Part shown: one piece after another, positions 1 to 7,310 of the stretch
Layout: each line of letters starts with the position of its first letter
How positions within the stretch are numbered: position 1 is the first letter of the stretch
Origin: Methanosarcina sp.
GTDB lineage: Archaea > Halobacteriota > Methanosarcinia > Methanosarcinales > Methanosarcinaceae
DNA length: 14,533 bases
NCBI GenBank assembly: GCA_024280975.1
Contig: JAMXLQ010000073.1
Span: 1-14,533, forward strand
Direction of reading: 5' to 3'
The notes under the pieces: generated by a model
What the model saw: only the letters and a program-made list of their open reading frames with translations
Databases searched by the model: none
Told to the model about the DNA's origin: nothing
Program-made: the position numbers and the translations under genes

Positions 1-344
1 TCAAAAAAGCTAAATGTAGTAAAGCATATCTATTAAAAATTTAAAAATATCCATATATTTTATCAAAAATTAACCCTTTAAGGAATAAGCCCTTTCATAA
101 TTAATTTTGACTACTCAAATTAAATCAAATCCGTATATATTTAGCCTAAATTGAATCTTTAGAGACTACGTTTACTTAAAACTACTACATTCAAGATTAG
201 TAGAGCTCGTCAGTTCAAAACGGGAAATTATCTTATTTCATCCTGCTTGACCTTTTAAACTCCGATTCAGCCAATAATACTTCTAAAACCAAGCTTTCAA
301 AATTATTAATAATAACAGATCAATAACCTCTGGAGTAACTTCCC
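1..344. other. A+T-rich upstream region of orc1/cdc6
   Basis: This stretch has no convincing gene. It is very A+T-rich with many stops in all frames. It presumably carries the promoter of the initiator gene that follows; a weak TATA-like stretch lies near 298-310 (AAATTATTAATAATA), about 35-45 nt before the start codon. Initiator genes in archaea often sit beside an origin, so I looked for repeated origin-recognition-box-like motifs with a G-rich core. I found none, and the only inverted repeats are short (for example CTACT at 182-186 with AGTAG at 199-203). An origin is therefore not supported here. Confidence 0.5.
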
Positions 345-1466
345 TTGACAGGTAATGATATACTACTCTGGGATGAGACCCTATTTAAGGACCCATCGGT
401 GCTTGAGCCTGATTATCTTCCTGAATATTTTCCTCACAGGGAATCACAATTGAATGGGCTCAGATTTGCATTCAGGCCAGCCCTTCGTGGTATGCGGCCT
501 TTGAATTGCTTGCTAGTAGGCCCTCCCGGAACAGGAAAGACCAGTGCAGTTATGAAGGTGTTCGGGGAAGTTGAAGCCCATGCACCTAGTGTAGTTACCG
601 TCAAAGTCAACTGTCAGATTGATTCCACACGTTTTGCAGTAATGTCCAGGATTTACAGGAAGCTTTTTGGAATCTCTCCTCCCAATTCAGGAATTGCATT
701 CAGAAAAATCTTTGAAACCGTTGTTAATTTTCTTGTCTCTTCGGAAAAAGTGTTGCTTGTTGCCCTGGATGATCTTAATTATCTCTGCTACGAGGGGCAT
801 GCTAATGAAGTGATGTATTCGTTGCTGAGGGCACATGAACAATATCCTGGAGCAAAGATAGGGGTAATTGGGATCGTAAATGATGCCTCGGACCTCTACT
901 GCATGGATTCAAGGGTGAATTCGGTTTTTCTGCCTGAGGATATCCCTTTCCCTAGATACGGAAGCACCGAAATTCTTGATATTCTCAAAGACCGGGTAAA
1001 ATACGGTTTTTATCCGAAGGTAATTTCTGATGAGTTACTGGAACTGGTAGTCTCGTATTTAGAGAGGACTGGGGATCTCAGAGTTGGAATCGACCTTCTA
1101 AAACGTTCAGGTTTTAATGCCGAACGCAGGGGAAGTCGCACAATCTCTTCGGAAGATGTAGAAAAAGCTTATGAGGCCTCCAAATCACTTCATTTGTGCA
1201 GGGGGATAAGTCTCCTGTCCGATCCTGAAAAACACCTGCTTGAGCTAATAGCAAGAAAAGGAGAAATTCAGGCAGGTGAGCTTTACAAGTCCTTCCATGA
1301 ATTAACGCAGCTTGGATATACTCGCTTTTACGGGATTGTCAACAGGCTCCAGGTGCTTAATTACATAGATGCGGATTTTACCGGCAAAGGTCAAAGAGGG
1401 AGGACTAGAATTATAAAAACGAAATTCGGGGCCGAGGATATCCTTAATTGCCTGGAAAAGAAGTGA
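345..1466 (+). CDS. cdc6: Orc1/Cdc6 family replication initiator (Orc2-like clade)
   Basis: AAA+ ATPase of the archaeal Orc1/Cdc6 family, which binds origin DNA and helps load the MCM helicase. The 373-residue protein has Walker A GPPGTGKT at 59-66, a Walker B strand ending LDD at 141-143, a sensor-1 region around GVIGIVND (173-180), and a sensor-2 helix GDLRVGIDLL at 243-252 with R246. A C-terminal winged-helix domain at about 290-365 contains a basic wing near 348-360 (GKGQRGRTRIIKTK). Length fits the family. The start is TTG, chosen because GGAG at 332-335 lies nine bases before it. Walker B reads ALDDLNYL rather than the LDEID type of Orc1 proteins; from memory this matches the second euryarchaeal paralogue group, so a role as an auxiliary initiator or regulator is an inference. 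The gene is convergent with the thermosome gene. Confidence 0.95.
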   Translation: MTGNDILLWDETLFKDPSVLEPDYLPEYFPHRESQLNGLRFAFRPALRGMRPLNCLLVGPPGTGKTSAVMKVFGEVEAHAPSVVTVKVNCQIDSTRFAVMSRIYRKLFGISPPNSGIAFRKIFETVVNFLVSSEKVLLVALDDLNYLCYEGHANEVMYSLLRAHEQYPGAKIGVIGIVNDASDLYCMDSRVNSVFLPEDIPFPRYGSTEILDILKDRVKYGFYPKVISDELLELVVSYLERTGDLRVGIDLLKRSGFNAERRGSRTISSEDVEKAYEASKSLHLCRGISLLSDPEKHLLELIARKGEIQAGELYKSFHELTQLGYTRFYGIVNRLQVLNYIDADFTGKGQRGRTRIIKTKFGAEDILNCLEKK

Positions 1467-1556
1467 GCGCAAAATTCGAAAAAATCTCTGATTTCAGAAA
1501 ATAAAAAGCCGAAGGAGAAGATTTACATGGAGATTCACATAAACTTCTGGTGAGAG

Positions 1557-1643
1557 ACCGAAAGAGGATTTTCATACTTCGGTTTCTAAGGGTAAAAGGA
1601 AGGCACAACTTGAAAACTGTACCATTTCCTTTACCCGAATTAG
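1557..1643. terminator. Hairpins between convergent cdc6 and thermosome genes
   Basis: Two inverted repeats occupy the space between the convergent genes. The first pairs ACCGAA (1557-1562) with TTCGGT (1578-1583). The second pairs GGGTAAAAGGAA (1590-1601) with TTCCTTTACCC (1626-1636), an 11-bp stem with one bulged A and a loop of about 24 nt; CTAA (1586-1589) and TTAG (1640-1643) can extend it past a small bulge. T-rich sequence follows on the plus strand (six Ts ending at 1662). A shared bidirectional terminator or 3'-end structure is the simplest reading. Archaeal termination relies mainly on T tracts, so the hairpin role is inferred. Confidence 0.4.
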
Positions 1644-1666
1644 TTTTATGACGTACTTTTTTCGGA

Positions 1667-3322
1667 TTACATCATTCCTGGGGGCATTCCGCCCATTCCT
1701 GGCATTCCACCCATTCCTGGGGGCATTCCGCCCATTTCTTCTGGGCCTGGAGCTGCACGGGTAGAAGCTATGATATCGTCGATTCTGAGGATCATAACTG
1801 CAGACTCGGTGGCTGCATTGATAACCTGAGTCTTGACTCTGAGGGGCTCAACTACAAAGTCTTTCCACATGTCAACGACCTTGCCTTCGAAAACATTGAG
1901 TCCTGCGGTTTTTACACCTTTCTCATGCTGTGAGCGCAGTTCCATGAGCATGTCGATTGGGTCAAGCCCTGCATTCTCTGCAAGAGTTCTCGGAATAACT
2001 TCGAGAGCTTCGGCATAGGCCTTGACTGCAAGCTGTTCTCTGCCTTCAAGGGTTGCTGCATATTCCTGGAGCCTGAGTGCAACTTCAACTTCTGGGGAAC
2101 CGCCGCCTGCAACGAGCTTCTCATCCTCGATTGCAACTCCAACCACACGTAGGGCATCTTCGAGAGCACTGGTAATGCTGTCAACTACATGCTCTGTACC
2201 GCCGCGCAGCAGGATGGTTACAGCCTTCGGGTTGTCGCAACCTGTGACAAAGGTCATGTTGTCGCCGCCAACCTTCTTCTCTTCCACGAGTCCTGCATAT
2301 CCGAGGTCTTCGGAAGTGATTTCATCCATGTTGGTGATGAGTTTGCCGCCTGTTGCTCTGGCAAGCTTTTCCATGTCGCTCTTTTTAACTCTGCGCACGG
2401 CAAAGATACCTGCTTTTGCAAGGTAGTGCTGGGCAAGATCTTCAATTCCCTTCTGGCAGAAGACAACGTTTGCTCCGCTGCCAATAACCTTCTGGACGAT
2501 CTTCTTGAGCATCTGCTCTTCCTGGTCAAGGAAGGACTGGAGCTGGTCAGGAGAGGTTATAGAGATTTCCGCATCTACCTCGGTGTCCTTGAGTTCGATT
2601 GCGCTGTTGAGGAGAATGATTTTTGCATCCTTAATTTTTTCAGGCATGTTGGGGTGGATTCTTTCCTTATCAATGATCATGCCCTGGATGAGTTCGGAAT
2701 CCTCTACTCTGCCGCCGACCTTCTTAACAACGTTGATATTGTCTCTGTCAACAGAATTCTTTCCGTTTGTGTCCACAACGCTTGTTACAGCATCTACGGC
2801 AATCCCTGAGAGGAGCTTTTTGGAGGACTCGGCACCCTTTCCAGTCATTGCGGTTTCAGCGATGCTGACTAACAGGTTCCGGTCGGACATTTCTACTGTC
2901 ATTGCTAGGGAGTTCAGGACTTCTACGGCTTTTTCGGCTGCAAGCCTGTACCCTGATGCGATAATTGTCGGGTGGATCTCCTGCTCGATTAAATCCTCTG
3001 CTTTCTTTAAGAGTTCACCTGCGACTACAGCTGCACTGGTAGTGCCGTCTCCTACTTCTTCATCCTGGGTTTTGGCTACTTCTACTACCATCTTTGCTGC
3101 AGGGTGTTCGATGTCCATCTCTTTGAGAATGGTTGCTCCGTCGTTTGTAATAACCACGTCACCCATGGAATCCACGAGCATTTTGTCCATGCCCTTGGGA
3201 CCAAGGGTTGTTCTGACGGCTTCGGCTACTGCCTTTGCAGCCATGATATTGTTACTCTGGGCATCCCTGCCTCTGGTTCGCTTACTTCCTTCTTTTAAAA
3301 TAAAAATTGGCTGTCCTGCCAT
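1667..3322 (-). CDS. thsA: Thermosome subunit (group II chaperonin)
   Basis: Subunit of the cytosolic double-ring group II chaperonin (archaeal CCT/Hsp60), which folds proteins in an ATP-driven closed chamber. Visible chaperonin signatures are TTLGPKGMDKML (38-49), NDGATILKEMDIEHPAA (60-76), the nucleotide-binding GDGTT loop (91-95, D92), a conserved acidic residue in ALEDALRV (D389), and VAGGGSPEVE (404-413). The apical and intermediate domains lie between about 145 and 400. The 551-residue length is normal. The C-terminus (531-551) is a Gly-Gly-Met-Pro repeat, the flexible tail that projects into the cavity. The ATG start is supported by GGAGG at 3331-3335, eight bases upstream, and by the typical MAGQPIFIL beginning. 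Methanosarcina species carry several thermosome paralogues, so the alpha symbol is a guess. Convergent with cdc6; it has its own promoter at 3395-3402. Confidence 0.97.
   Translation of the reverse strand: MAGQPIFILKEGSKRTRGRDAQSNNIMAAKAVAEAVRTTLGPKGMDKMLVDSMGDVVITNDGATILKEMDIEHPAAKMVVEVAKTQDEEVGDGTTSAAVVAGELLKKAEDLIEQEIHPTIIASGYRLAAEKAVEVLNSLAMTVEMSDRNLLVSIAETAMTGKGAESSKKLLSGIAVDAVTSVVDTNGKNSVDRDNINVVKKVGGRVEDSELIQGMIIDKERIHPNMPEKIKDAKIILLNSAIELKDTEVDAEISITSPDQLQSFLDQEEQMLKKIVQKVIGSGANVVFCQKGIEDLAQHYLAKAGIFAVRRVKKSDMEKLARATGGKLITNMDEITSEDLGYAGLVEEKKVGGDNMTFVTGCDNPKAVTILLRGGTEHVVDSITSALEDALRVVGVAIEDEKLVAGGGSPEVEVALRLQEYAATLEGREQLAVKAYAEALEVIPRTLAENAGLDPIDMLMELRSQHEKGVKTAGLNVFEGKVVDMWKDFVVEPLRVKTQVINAATESAVMILRIDDIIASTRAAPGPEEMGGMPPGMGGMPGMGGMPPGMM
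1673..1736 (-). repeat. Direct repeats encoding thermosome GGM tail
   Basis: Two identical 25-bp copies (1673-1697 and 1712-1736), spaced 39 bp start to start, encode the Gly/Met/Pro-rich C-terminal tail of the chaperonin. The repetition makes the tail length liable to change by slippage or recombination, which is commonly seen in such tails. Confidence 0.8.
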
Positions 3323-3697
3323 GATTTAATCCTCCATTAATGTGAGTTTGGAATATCTCTGGAATTAAAATTGCGTTTTACATGTTTGTACTTCTATATA
3401 AACTCATCCCGCTGGCAGCTCTGGATAATAGGGATTTTGTTTATTGAATTCTCTCAAATTAAAGCCGGGATAATCAGTTTCATATCAGTCTGTCAACAAA
3501 AAAAGCGTATGATTTCGGTTGCAGATTTTTCAAAAAATGAGTCTTATAAAAAATGTGTTAAAAGAATGGGTTACTTATCAGTTCTGGAATGCGGCTTCTT
3601 TCTGATTTTGGGAAGACTCTCAGGTGTACAGAAACACATATAGTTTCAATAATTCCTCATTTCCTTCCGGAAACCAAAGAATGTTTGTATTAACCTC
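3323..3697. other. Spacer between thermosome and DUF169 genes
   Basis: This spacer holds the thermosome promoter and leader on its left, and the 3' end region of the DUF169 transcript on its right. In between (about 3410-3650) I see A+T-rich sequence with no supported gene. A 90-codon frame from a TTG at 3371 exists but overlaps the thermosome core promoter, lacks a ribosome binding site and resembles nothing I know. Confidence 0.5.
3395..3402 (-). promoter_or_regulatory. TATA box of thermosome gene
   Basis: The minus strand reads TTTATATA at 3402-3395. Transcription would start about 25 nt downstream, near 3372, leaving a leader of about 50 nt with a strong ribosome binding site (GGAGG, 3331-3335). 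No clear heat-shock operator is recognisable to me. Confidence 0.55.
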
Positions 3698-3718
3698 TTA
3701 TTCCTTTGTTTCCGGAAG
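3664..3718 (-). terminator. Hairpin spanning the DUF169 stop codon
   Basis: CTTCCGGAAAC at 3664-3674 on the plus strand is matched by GTTTCCGGAAG at 3708-3718. This is a perfect 11-bp inverted repeat, extended by AAAG/CTTT past one bulged base. In the transcript the 5' arm is the coding sequence for the last residues (LPETKE) and the 3' arm lies just after the stop codon at 3698-3700. No long U tract follows directly, so it may be a 3'-stabilising or termination-assisting structure. Confidence 0.5.
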
Positions 3719-4429
3719 TTTTGAAAGAGCCTTTTCTATTTCGGCTGCTTTCTTTTGAGAAAGCCCAAGCGGAACTTCGAAATCTTCATATCCACTATGC
3801 TTTCTTGATCCTTTACACCCAAAAGATAGGCTCATGCCTTGCCTGTATGCAAGTACGGTACAATCCCCACAGATTGACGCTGCGCCTATTGTATCCAGTA
3901 CTGCCCTTTTTCCTTCGGAATAGGCACTGGCCTGAACAATACGCATAGCTTTTTCGGGCTTCAGGAAAAGAATCAGCACATCAAAAATCCCTTTATTCAG
4001 AGATAGGGGCTCGACTCTTATAAAGCAAAACCTTTTTTTCAGCCTTGGAAGCGATAAGGCTGCATTTTCCGCAGCCTGCGAGTCTTTATATCTTCCAGAG
4101 TTCAGGTAGTATGCAGCAGGGTTCTTCTCAGAAAGGCCCAGCACATAGTCTCCTGGAGAGCAGCTCTGTCCCGAGACGAGAAACTCTTTTCCCATACGGG
4201 CTTCTTGAATAAGTTCGCAAAAAAGAAGGCAGGATTTTCCAGGAAACTTTTCGTCTCCTGTGTCGTCTACTTTCTTCTTAACTTTCCCTTCGATATTTTT
4301 TTCAATTTCGCATCCGACTTCTCGCCTGATTTCGTGCCCTGTTTCGAAGGTTATACACACAGGTTCGCCAGTTTCCATCAACCGGCTGAGCTCCAAATAA
4401 TTCGAAGAAGGACTTTCCTCGGTTTGCAT
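3698..4429 (-). CDS. DUF169 family protein (COG2043-like)
   Basis: A 243-residue protein that I recognise as the uncharacterised DUF169 family, mainly by the C-terminal FGCKGSRKHSGYEDFEVPLG stretch (203-222) and the preceding QASAYSEGKRAVLDTIGAA (166-184) and ICGDCTV (186-192). The biochemical function of the family is unknown. Several cysteines sit where the family tends to conserve them: C67/C71, C90, C187/C190 and C205. These could bind a metal or an iron-sulfur cluster, but that is inference. Residues about 41-62 (KNIEGKVKKKVDDTGDEK) form a charged low-complexity insertion. There is no signal peptide or membrane segment, so it is probably cytosolic. The ATG is 24 nt downstream of the sepS stop with only a weak AGAG-type ribosome binding site, so it is probably read from the sepS transcript. 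The end of the gene forms half of a hairpin. Confidence 0.8.
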   Translation of the reverse strand: MQTEESPSSNYLELSRLMETGEPVCITFETGHEIRREVGCEIEKNIEGKVKKKVDDTGDEKFPGKSCLLFCELIQEARMGKEFLVSGQSCSPGDYVLGLSEKNPAAYYLNSGRYKDSQAAENAALSLPRLKKRFCFIRVEPLSLNKGIFDVLILFLKPEKAMRIVQASAYSEGKRAVLDTIGAASICGDCTVLAYRQGMSLSFGCKGSRKHSGYEDFEVPLGLSQKKAAEIEKALSKLPETKE

Positions 4430-4453
4430 GTAGCTACTCTGTTTTTCTGGCCT

Positions 4454-6073
4454 TCACACGAATTCTGCTTTTACAGACGTGAATACCGGGCCTCTCATGT
4501 CTATTTTCTTCTTTTTGCCTGTGATATAACGCTGGGCAATAGGGCCTATTCTCAGGTTAACTTCCGAGGGAACTTTGGTAATTCTTACCCTGATTATATG
4601 TTCGGTTGCTTCTGACATTGCAGCTTCTTCAATTTCCCTAGCAGCCTGGGCTGCAAAAGCTTCTATAAAACGAATTCCTGCTCTTGCTGAATGGTTTTCA
4701 AAAGCTTTTTGCCATTTCTTGATATTTGGAATTCCTAAGATATCTCCCTGATAGGCTACGACCTCGTTGAAAGCTGCTGGCCCGCAAAGCTTTGTATTTT
4801 CTTCGGGCTCGATTACGGAAACTTTTACTTTTCTCCCGCAAACTTCTCCTTCCCAGGCAGGGAATTCACAAGGACTTGGTTCTTCCCCATGCAGTTCACA
4901 CTGAGATACGATTGCAGCTGCAATTGCAAGTCCTTCTGGAGTCTCAGGCACTTTGTCTACAAAAACCTGTTTTGCGAGTTCGCTATCTGACATTTCCCAT
5001 TCAGTATACTGAGGAATCTGCGGGTAGGTAAGAGAACGGACATCTGGAGCATTGTGAAGGATCATTGCCAATCTTTCCACTCCGAGCCCGAGGTTCATGA
5101 CAGGATATGGGATATCATACTCTGCCAGAGCTGTTGGAGAATATATCCCAAAAGTTGCAACCTCTATCCAGCCATCCGAATACTTTGAGTTAGAACCTAC
5201 AAGTTTTGGATGGAAGGCAAATACCTCGGTCTGCGTGTCAGGAATGTAGTATTTGCTGCGTTTCTCATCGGGCCTGAAAAGGAATTTTTCAAAGCCAAAC
5301 TGGGATAACAGCCCTTCTGCAACGGCTTTTCCGTGGTCAACAGTCACATCTTCATCCATAATTACGCAGGAAGCCGAATAGTAGGTCATGAGTCTCGAGG
5401 CATCTTCCTGCTGTTCTCGCCTGAAGCAACGGTCTATGGAGAAAAAGTGGAAAGGAGGCTCTTGTCTTTCAAGGAGAGCACCGAGGGAAATGAACCAGCC
5501 GCTGGTCATGTGGCTGCGAAGTGTCTTTGTGCTTGCTTGAGGTATAAGCTCTTTAAATTCCGGGAATACCTTGTCAAGCATATCGGCAACAAGAGCATCC
5601 GAAACTCCAAGCAACGCTGAAATCTCGGGTACAAGGTCATCTCCATCAATTTTTCCTTTTTTATACGAATGGAGAACCTGTCTGATCTTGTCTATCCCAT
5701 CGTCGCCTATATCTCCTAAAATCTCTTTTACCTGTGTGATGCGCTCATCGGAAATTCCAACGTTCGGCCTTGGAAGGCCTGCAAGATAAAAACAGCGATC
5801 CAGGACTGCAAGAGCTTCGCTTCCGAACTGTTTGTGTACCTCTTTATCGTCCACTATCAGAGGGTTCATCATCTCTTCAAAACCCATTCTCAGGTAGGCT
5901 TCTCTGAGTTTCTGGATAGTATCATATACAGGATGTGCTTTTCCATATCTCAGAGTGGTCCTGGGATAACGCTCGTTCAGGGTAGATGTCTTAACCAGTT
6001 TTTTACCCTCGTTCCAGGTAAGGTCGAAGTTCTCTCTTGCATCCTTTTTTATTTTTTCCGGATCAAATTTCAT
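4454..6073 (-). CDS. sepS: O-phosphoseryl-tRNA(Cys) synthetase (SepRS)
   Basis: Class II aminoacyl-tRNA synthetase that charges tRNA-Cys with O-phosphoserine; SepCysS then converts Sep-tRNA to Cys-tRNA. This is the indirect cysteine route of methanogens. The 539-residue length is typical. Motif 2 is at about 216-236 (CFRREQQEDASRL, then TYYSASC) and motif 3 at 327-337 (NLGLGVERLAM). Phosphate-binding residues described for SepRS appear conserved as T190/S191 in HMTSGW, S233 and S235 in YYSAS, and N327; numbering is offset by two from the M. maripaludis enzyme as I recall it. The C-terminal part (about 350-539) is the tRNA-recognition region. The ATG is supported by GAGGA at 6079-6083, five bases upstream. 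Downstream DUF169 follows after 24 nt. The SepCysS partner is not in this window, and Methanosarcina may also carry an ordinary CysRS. Confidence 0.97.
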   Translation of the reverse strand: MKFDPEKIKKDARENFDLTWNEGKKLVKTSTLNERYPRTTLRYGKAHPVYDTIQKLREAYLRMGFEEMMNPLIVDDKEVHKQFGSEALAVLDRCFYLAGLPRPNVGISDERITQVKEILGDIGDDGIDKIRQVLHSYKKGKIDGDDLVPEISALLGVSDALVADMLDKVFPEFKELIPQASTKTLRSHMTSGWFISLGALLERQEPPFHFFSIDRCFRREQQEDASRLMTYYSASCVIMDEDVTVDHGKAVAEGLLSQFGFEKFLFRPDEKRSKYYIPDTQTEVFAFHPKLVGSNSKYSDGWIEVATFGIYSPTALAEYDIPYPVMNLGLGVERLAMILHNAPDVRSLTYPQIPQYTEWEMSDSELAKQVFVDKVPETPEGLAIAAAIVSQCELHGEEPSPCEFPAWEGEVCGRKVKVSVIEPEENTKLCGPAAFNEVVAYQGDILGIPNIKKWQKAFENHSARAGIRFIEAFAAQAAREIEEAAMSEATEHIIRVRITKVPSEVNLRIGPIAQRYITGKKKKIDMRGPVFTSVKAEFV

Positions 6074-6155
6074 GCATATCCTCTTGTAATAGATTATTGG
6101 AATTCTAAATCTGTCTTACTGGAGTTTTGAATCAATCAACTTGGAACTTCTAGAT

Positions 6156-6168
6156 TATAATATTTAAG
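6156..6168 (-). promoter_or_regulatory. TATA-like box of sepS
   Basis: The minus strand reads CTTAAATATTATAA across 6168-6155, placing a start near 6135 and a leader of about 60 nt before sepS. It is the best TATA-like stretch in this spacer, but A+T-rich context makes the assignment uncertain. Confidence 0.4.
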
Positions 6169-6171
6169 CAG

Positions 6172-6219
6172 TTAAACTGTCAAACGGCTAAATAATTGTT
6201 AAAACAATAAACAGTTTAA
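6172..6219. repeat. Nested inverted repeats upstream of sepS promoter
   Basis: TTAAACTGT (6172-6180) pairs perfectly with ACAGTTTAA (6211-6219). Nested inside it, ATTGTT (6195-6200) pairs with AACAAT (6203-6208) across two bases. The pair sits immediately upstream of the TATA-like box of sepS, where archaeal activator or repressor sites often lie. A separate short hairpin, GGTCG (6256-6260) with CGACC (6269-6273), lies between this and the translin gene and may belong to the end of that transcript. Confidence 0.5.
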
Positions 6220-6341
6220 TAGTTACCGGGTAAGCTTTATGGCTGTATATCAGTGGGTCGCAACTTAACGACCAATTCTAACTTTTATTGTCCAAAAACG
6301 CTAATTTGCTCATGTTTAGACATTCTTCTATCTAAAGATAT

Positions 6342-6965
6342 CTAAAGTCTGGACTCCAGATTTCGCATTGCGATTTCAAGCCTTTTCTGACCAATCGCAT
6401 TGACAACGTCGCCGCGCGTTTTTTCTATTAAGGAACGGGATACATCGGTTTTTCGCCTCAATCCTCCGGTTATGGCATCGGGATAGTCAAAATCCATAAG
6501 TACTGCATGGATATTTTCCATAATACCTAAAAACACTTCGGCTTTCTCAAAGGATTCTTTCCTTATAAGATCCAGAACATGTCTTCTAAGCTCTCCGACA
6601 ACATCCCCAAGCCCGTTAAGGTATGCCGCATATTCAACTTTTAACTCTTCAGGAGAGGGAATTTTTTCTTCTTCCTTTAGGAGGTTACCAAGAATTGAAA
6701 CCTCAGAATACTCCTGATGGGCATGTTCTACAAAACCTGCGTAATAAATATCAGCATGTCCTTTGAAAAGAACTTCAAGTTTCTCAAGTGCTTGTCCTGC
6801 GGTTTTGATACTTTTATCTGCTTTCTCAAAATCCTGCCCGTGCAGAGCGAATGAGGCTGTCCTGCATTCCCTGACAATTTCCCTGGAAATCTTCAATCCT
6901 TGTTCCCTTATACTATCTTTCGCCTCAAAATTTTCCCTTATCCGGGCCGAAATTTCTTCAAGCAT
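6342..6965 (-). CDS. Translin/TRAX family protein
   Basis: A 207-residue all-helical protein of the translin family. Eukaryotic translin and TRAX form the C3PO endoribonuclease octamer, and archaeal homologues assemble similar barrels that bind and can cut single-stranded RNA. Family hallmarks here are YYAGFVEHAHQEY (74-86), YLNGLGDVVGELRRHV (115-130) and the C-terminal DYPDAITGGLRRKTDVSR (160-177). E80 and E125 are candidates for the acidic catalytic residues of TRAX-type members, but I cannot verify this alignment. The ATG is preceded by a G-rich site (GGGGG at 6977-6981) eleven bases upstream. It is flanked by long spacers, so it is probably monocistronic, with its own promoter near 7070. 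The leader contains repeated GAGAAGC motifs. Confidence 0.9.
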   Translation of the reverse strand: MLEEISARIRENFEAKDSIREQGLKISREIVRECRTASFALHGQDFEKADKSIKTAGQALEKLEVLFKGHADIYYAGFVEHAHQEYSEVSILGNLLKEEEKIPSPEELKVEYAAYLNGLGDVVGELRRHVLDLIRKESFEKAEVFLGIMENIHAVLMDFDYPDAITGGLRRKTDVSRSLIEKTRGDVVNAIGQKRLEIAMRNLESRL

Positions 6966-6985
6966 TATTATTCATACCCCCTTTA

Positions 6986-7050
6986 ATGCTTCTCAGTCTT
7001 TTATGCTTCTCGGCTTTTGCACAATTTAGCTTCTCTGCTTAAAAGCTAAA
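6986..7050 (-). repeat. Tandem GAGAAGC repeats and hairpin in translin leader
   Basis: On the plus strand, ATGCTTCTCAGTCTTTT (6986-7002) is followed directly by ATGCTTCTCGGCTTTT (7003-7018), a near-perfect tandem repeat. A third GCTTCTC-starting copy is at 7029-7041. It overlaps an 8-bp perfect inverted repeat, TTTAGCTT (7025-7032) with AAGCTAAA (7043-7050). In the transcript this gives three GAGAAGC motifs between the predicted start (near 7045) and the ribosome binding site. Confidence 0.55.
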
Positions 7051-7066
7051 ATACATTTTAATACTT

Positions 7067-7078
7067 CATATATATTTT
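7067..7078 (-). promoter_or_regulatory. TATA box of translin-family gene
   Basis: The minus strand reads AAAATATATATG at 7078-7067. Transcription would start near 7045, giving a leader of about 80 nt that contains the repeats described at 6986-7050. Confidence 0.45.
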
Positions 7079-7310
7079 CCAGAACTCCAAAGTTCCCTCT
7101 GAGCCTCAAGAATATTATATCTATGTGTAATTTTTTATACAGATAGATCCTAAAGTTTTTTAAGTTTTTCCTCTATAAACTTAATTAAAAATCTTTAAAT
7201 TTCTTTCCTCTTTCCTACCGTGCTTCTAGCTTTGACCATTTTACATTCCTAAATCTATGTACTTTGGTTTAAAAACCCGAGGTTTTAATCCAGTTCCCGG
7301 AAAAGGGTAT

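Noticed and set aside
1..344. Replication origin beside orc1/cdc6
   Set aside because: No repeated origin-recognition-box-like elements or G-rich cores are visible. A+T-richness and adjacency to an initiator gene alone are not enough.
2189..3329. Long plus-strand open frames opposite the thermosome gene (up to 274 codons)
   Set aside because: They are antisense shadows of a highly conserved chaperonin gene with strong codon bias. The translations are Ser/Thr/Leu-rich with no recognisable domain and no ribosome sites.
3371..3643. Plus-strand 90-codon frame from a TTG
   Set aside because: It overlaps the thermosome core promoter, has no ribosome binding site and has no recognisable similarity or domain.
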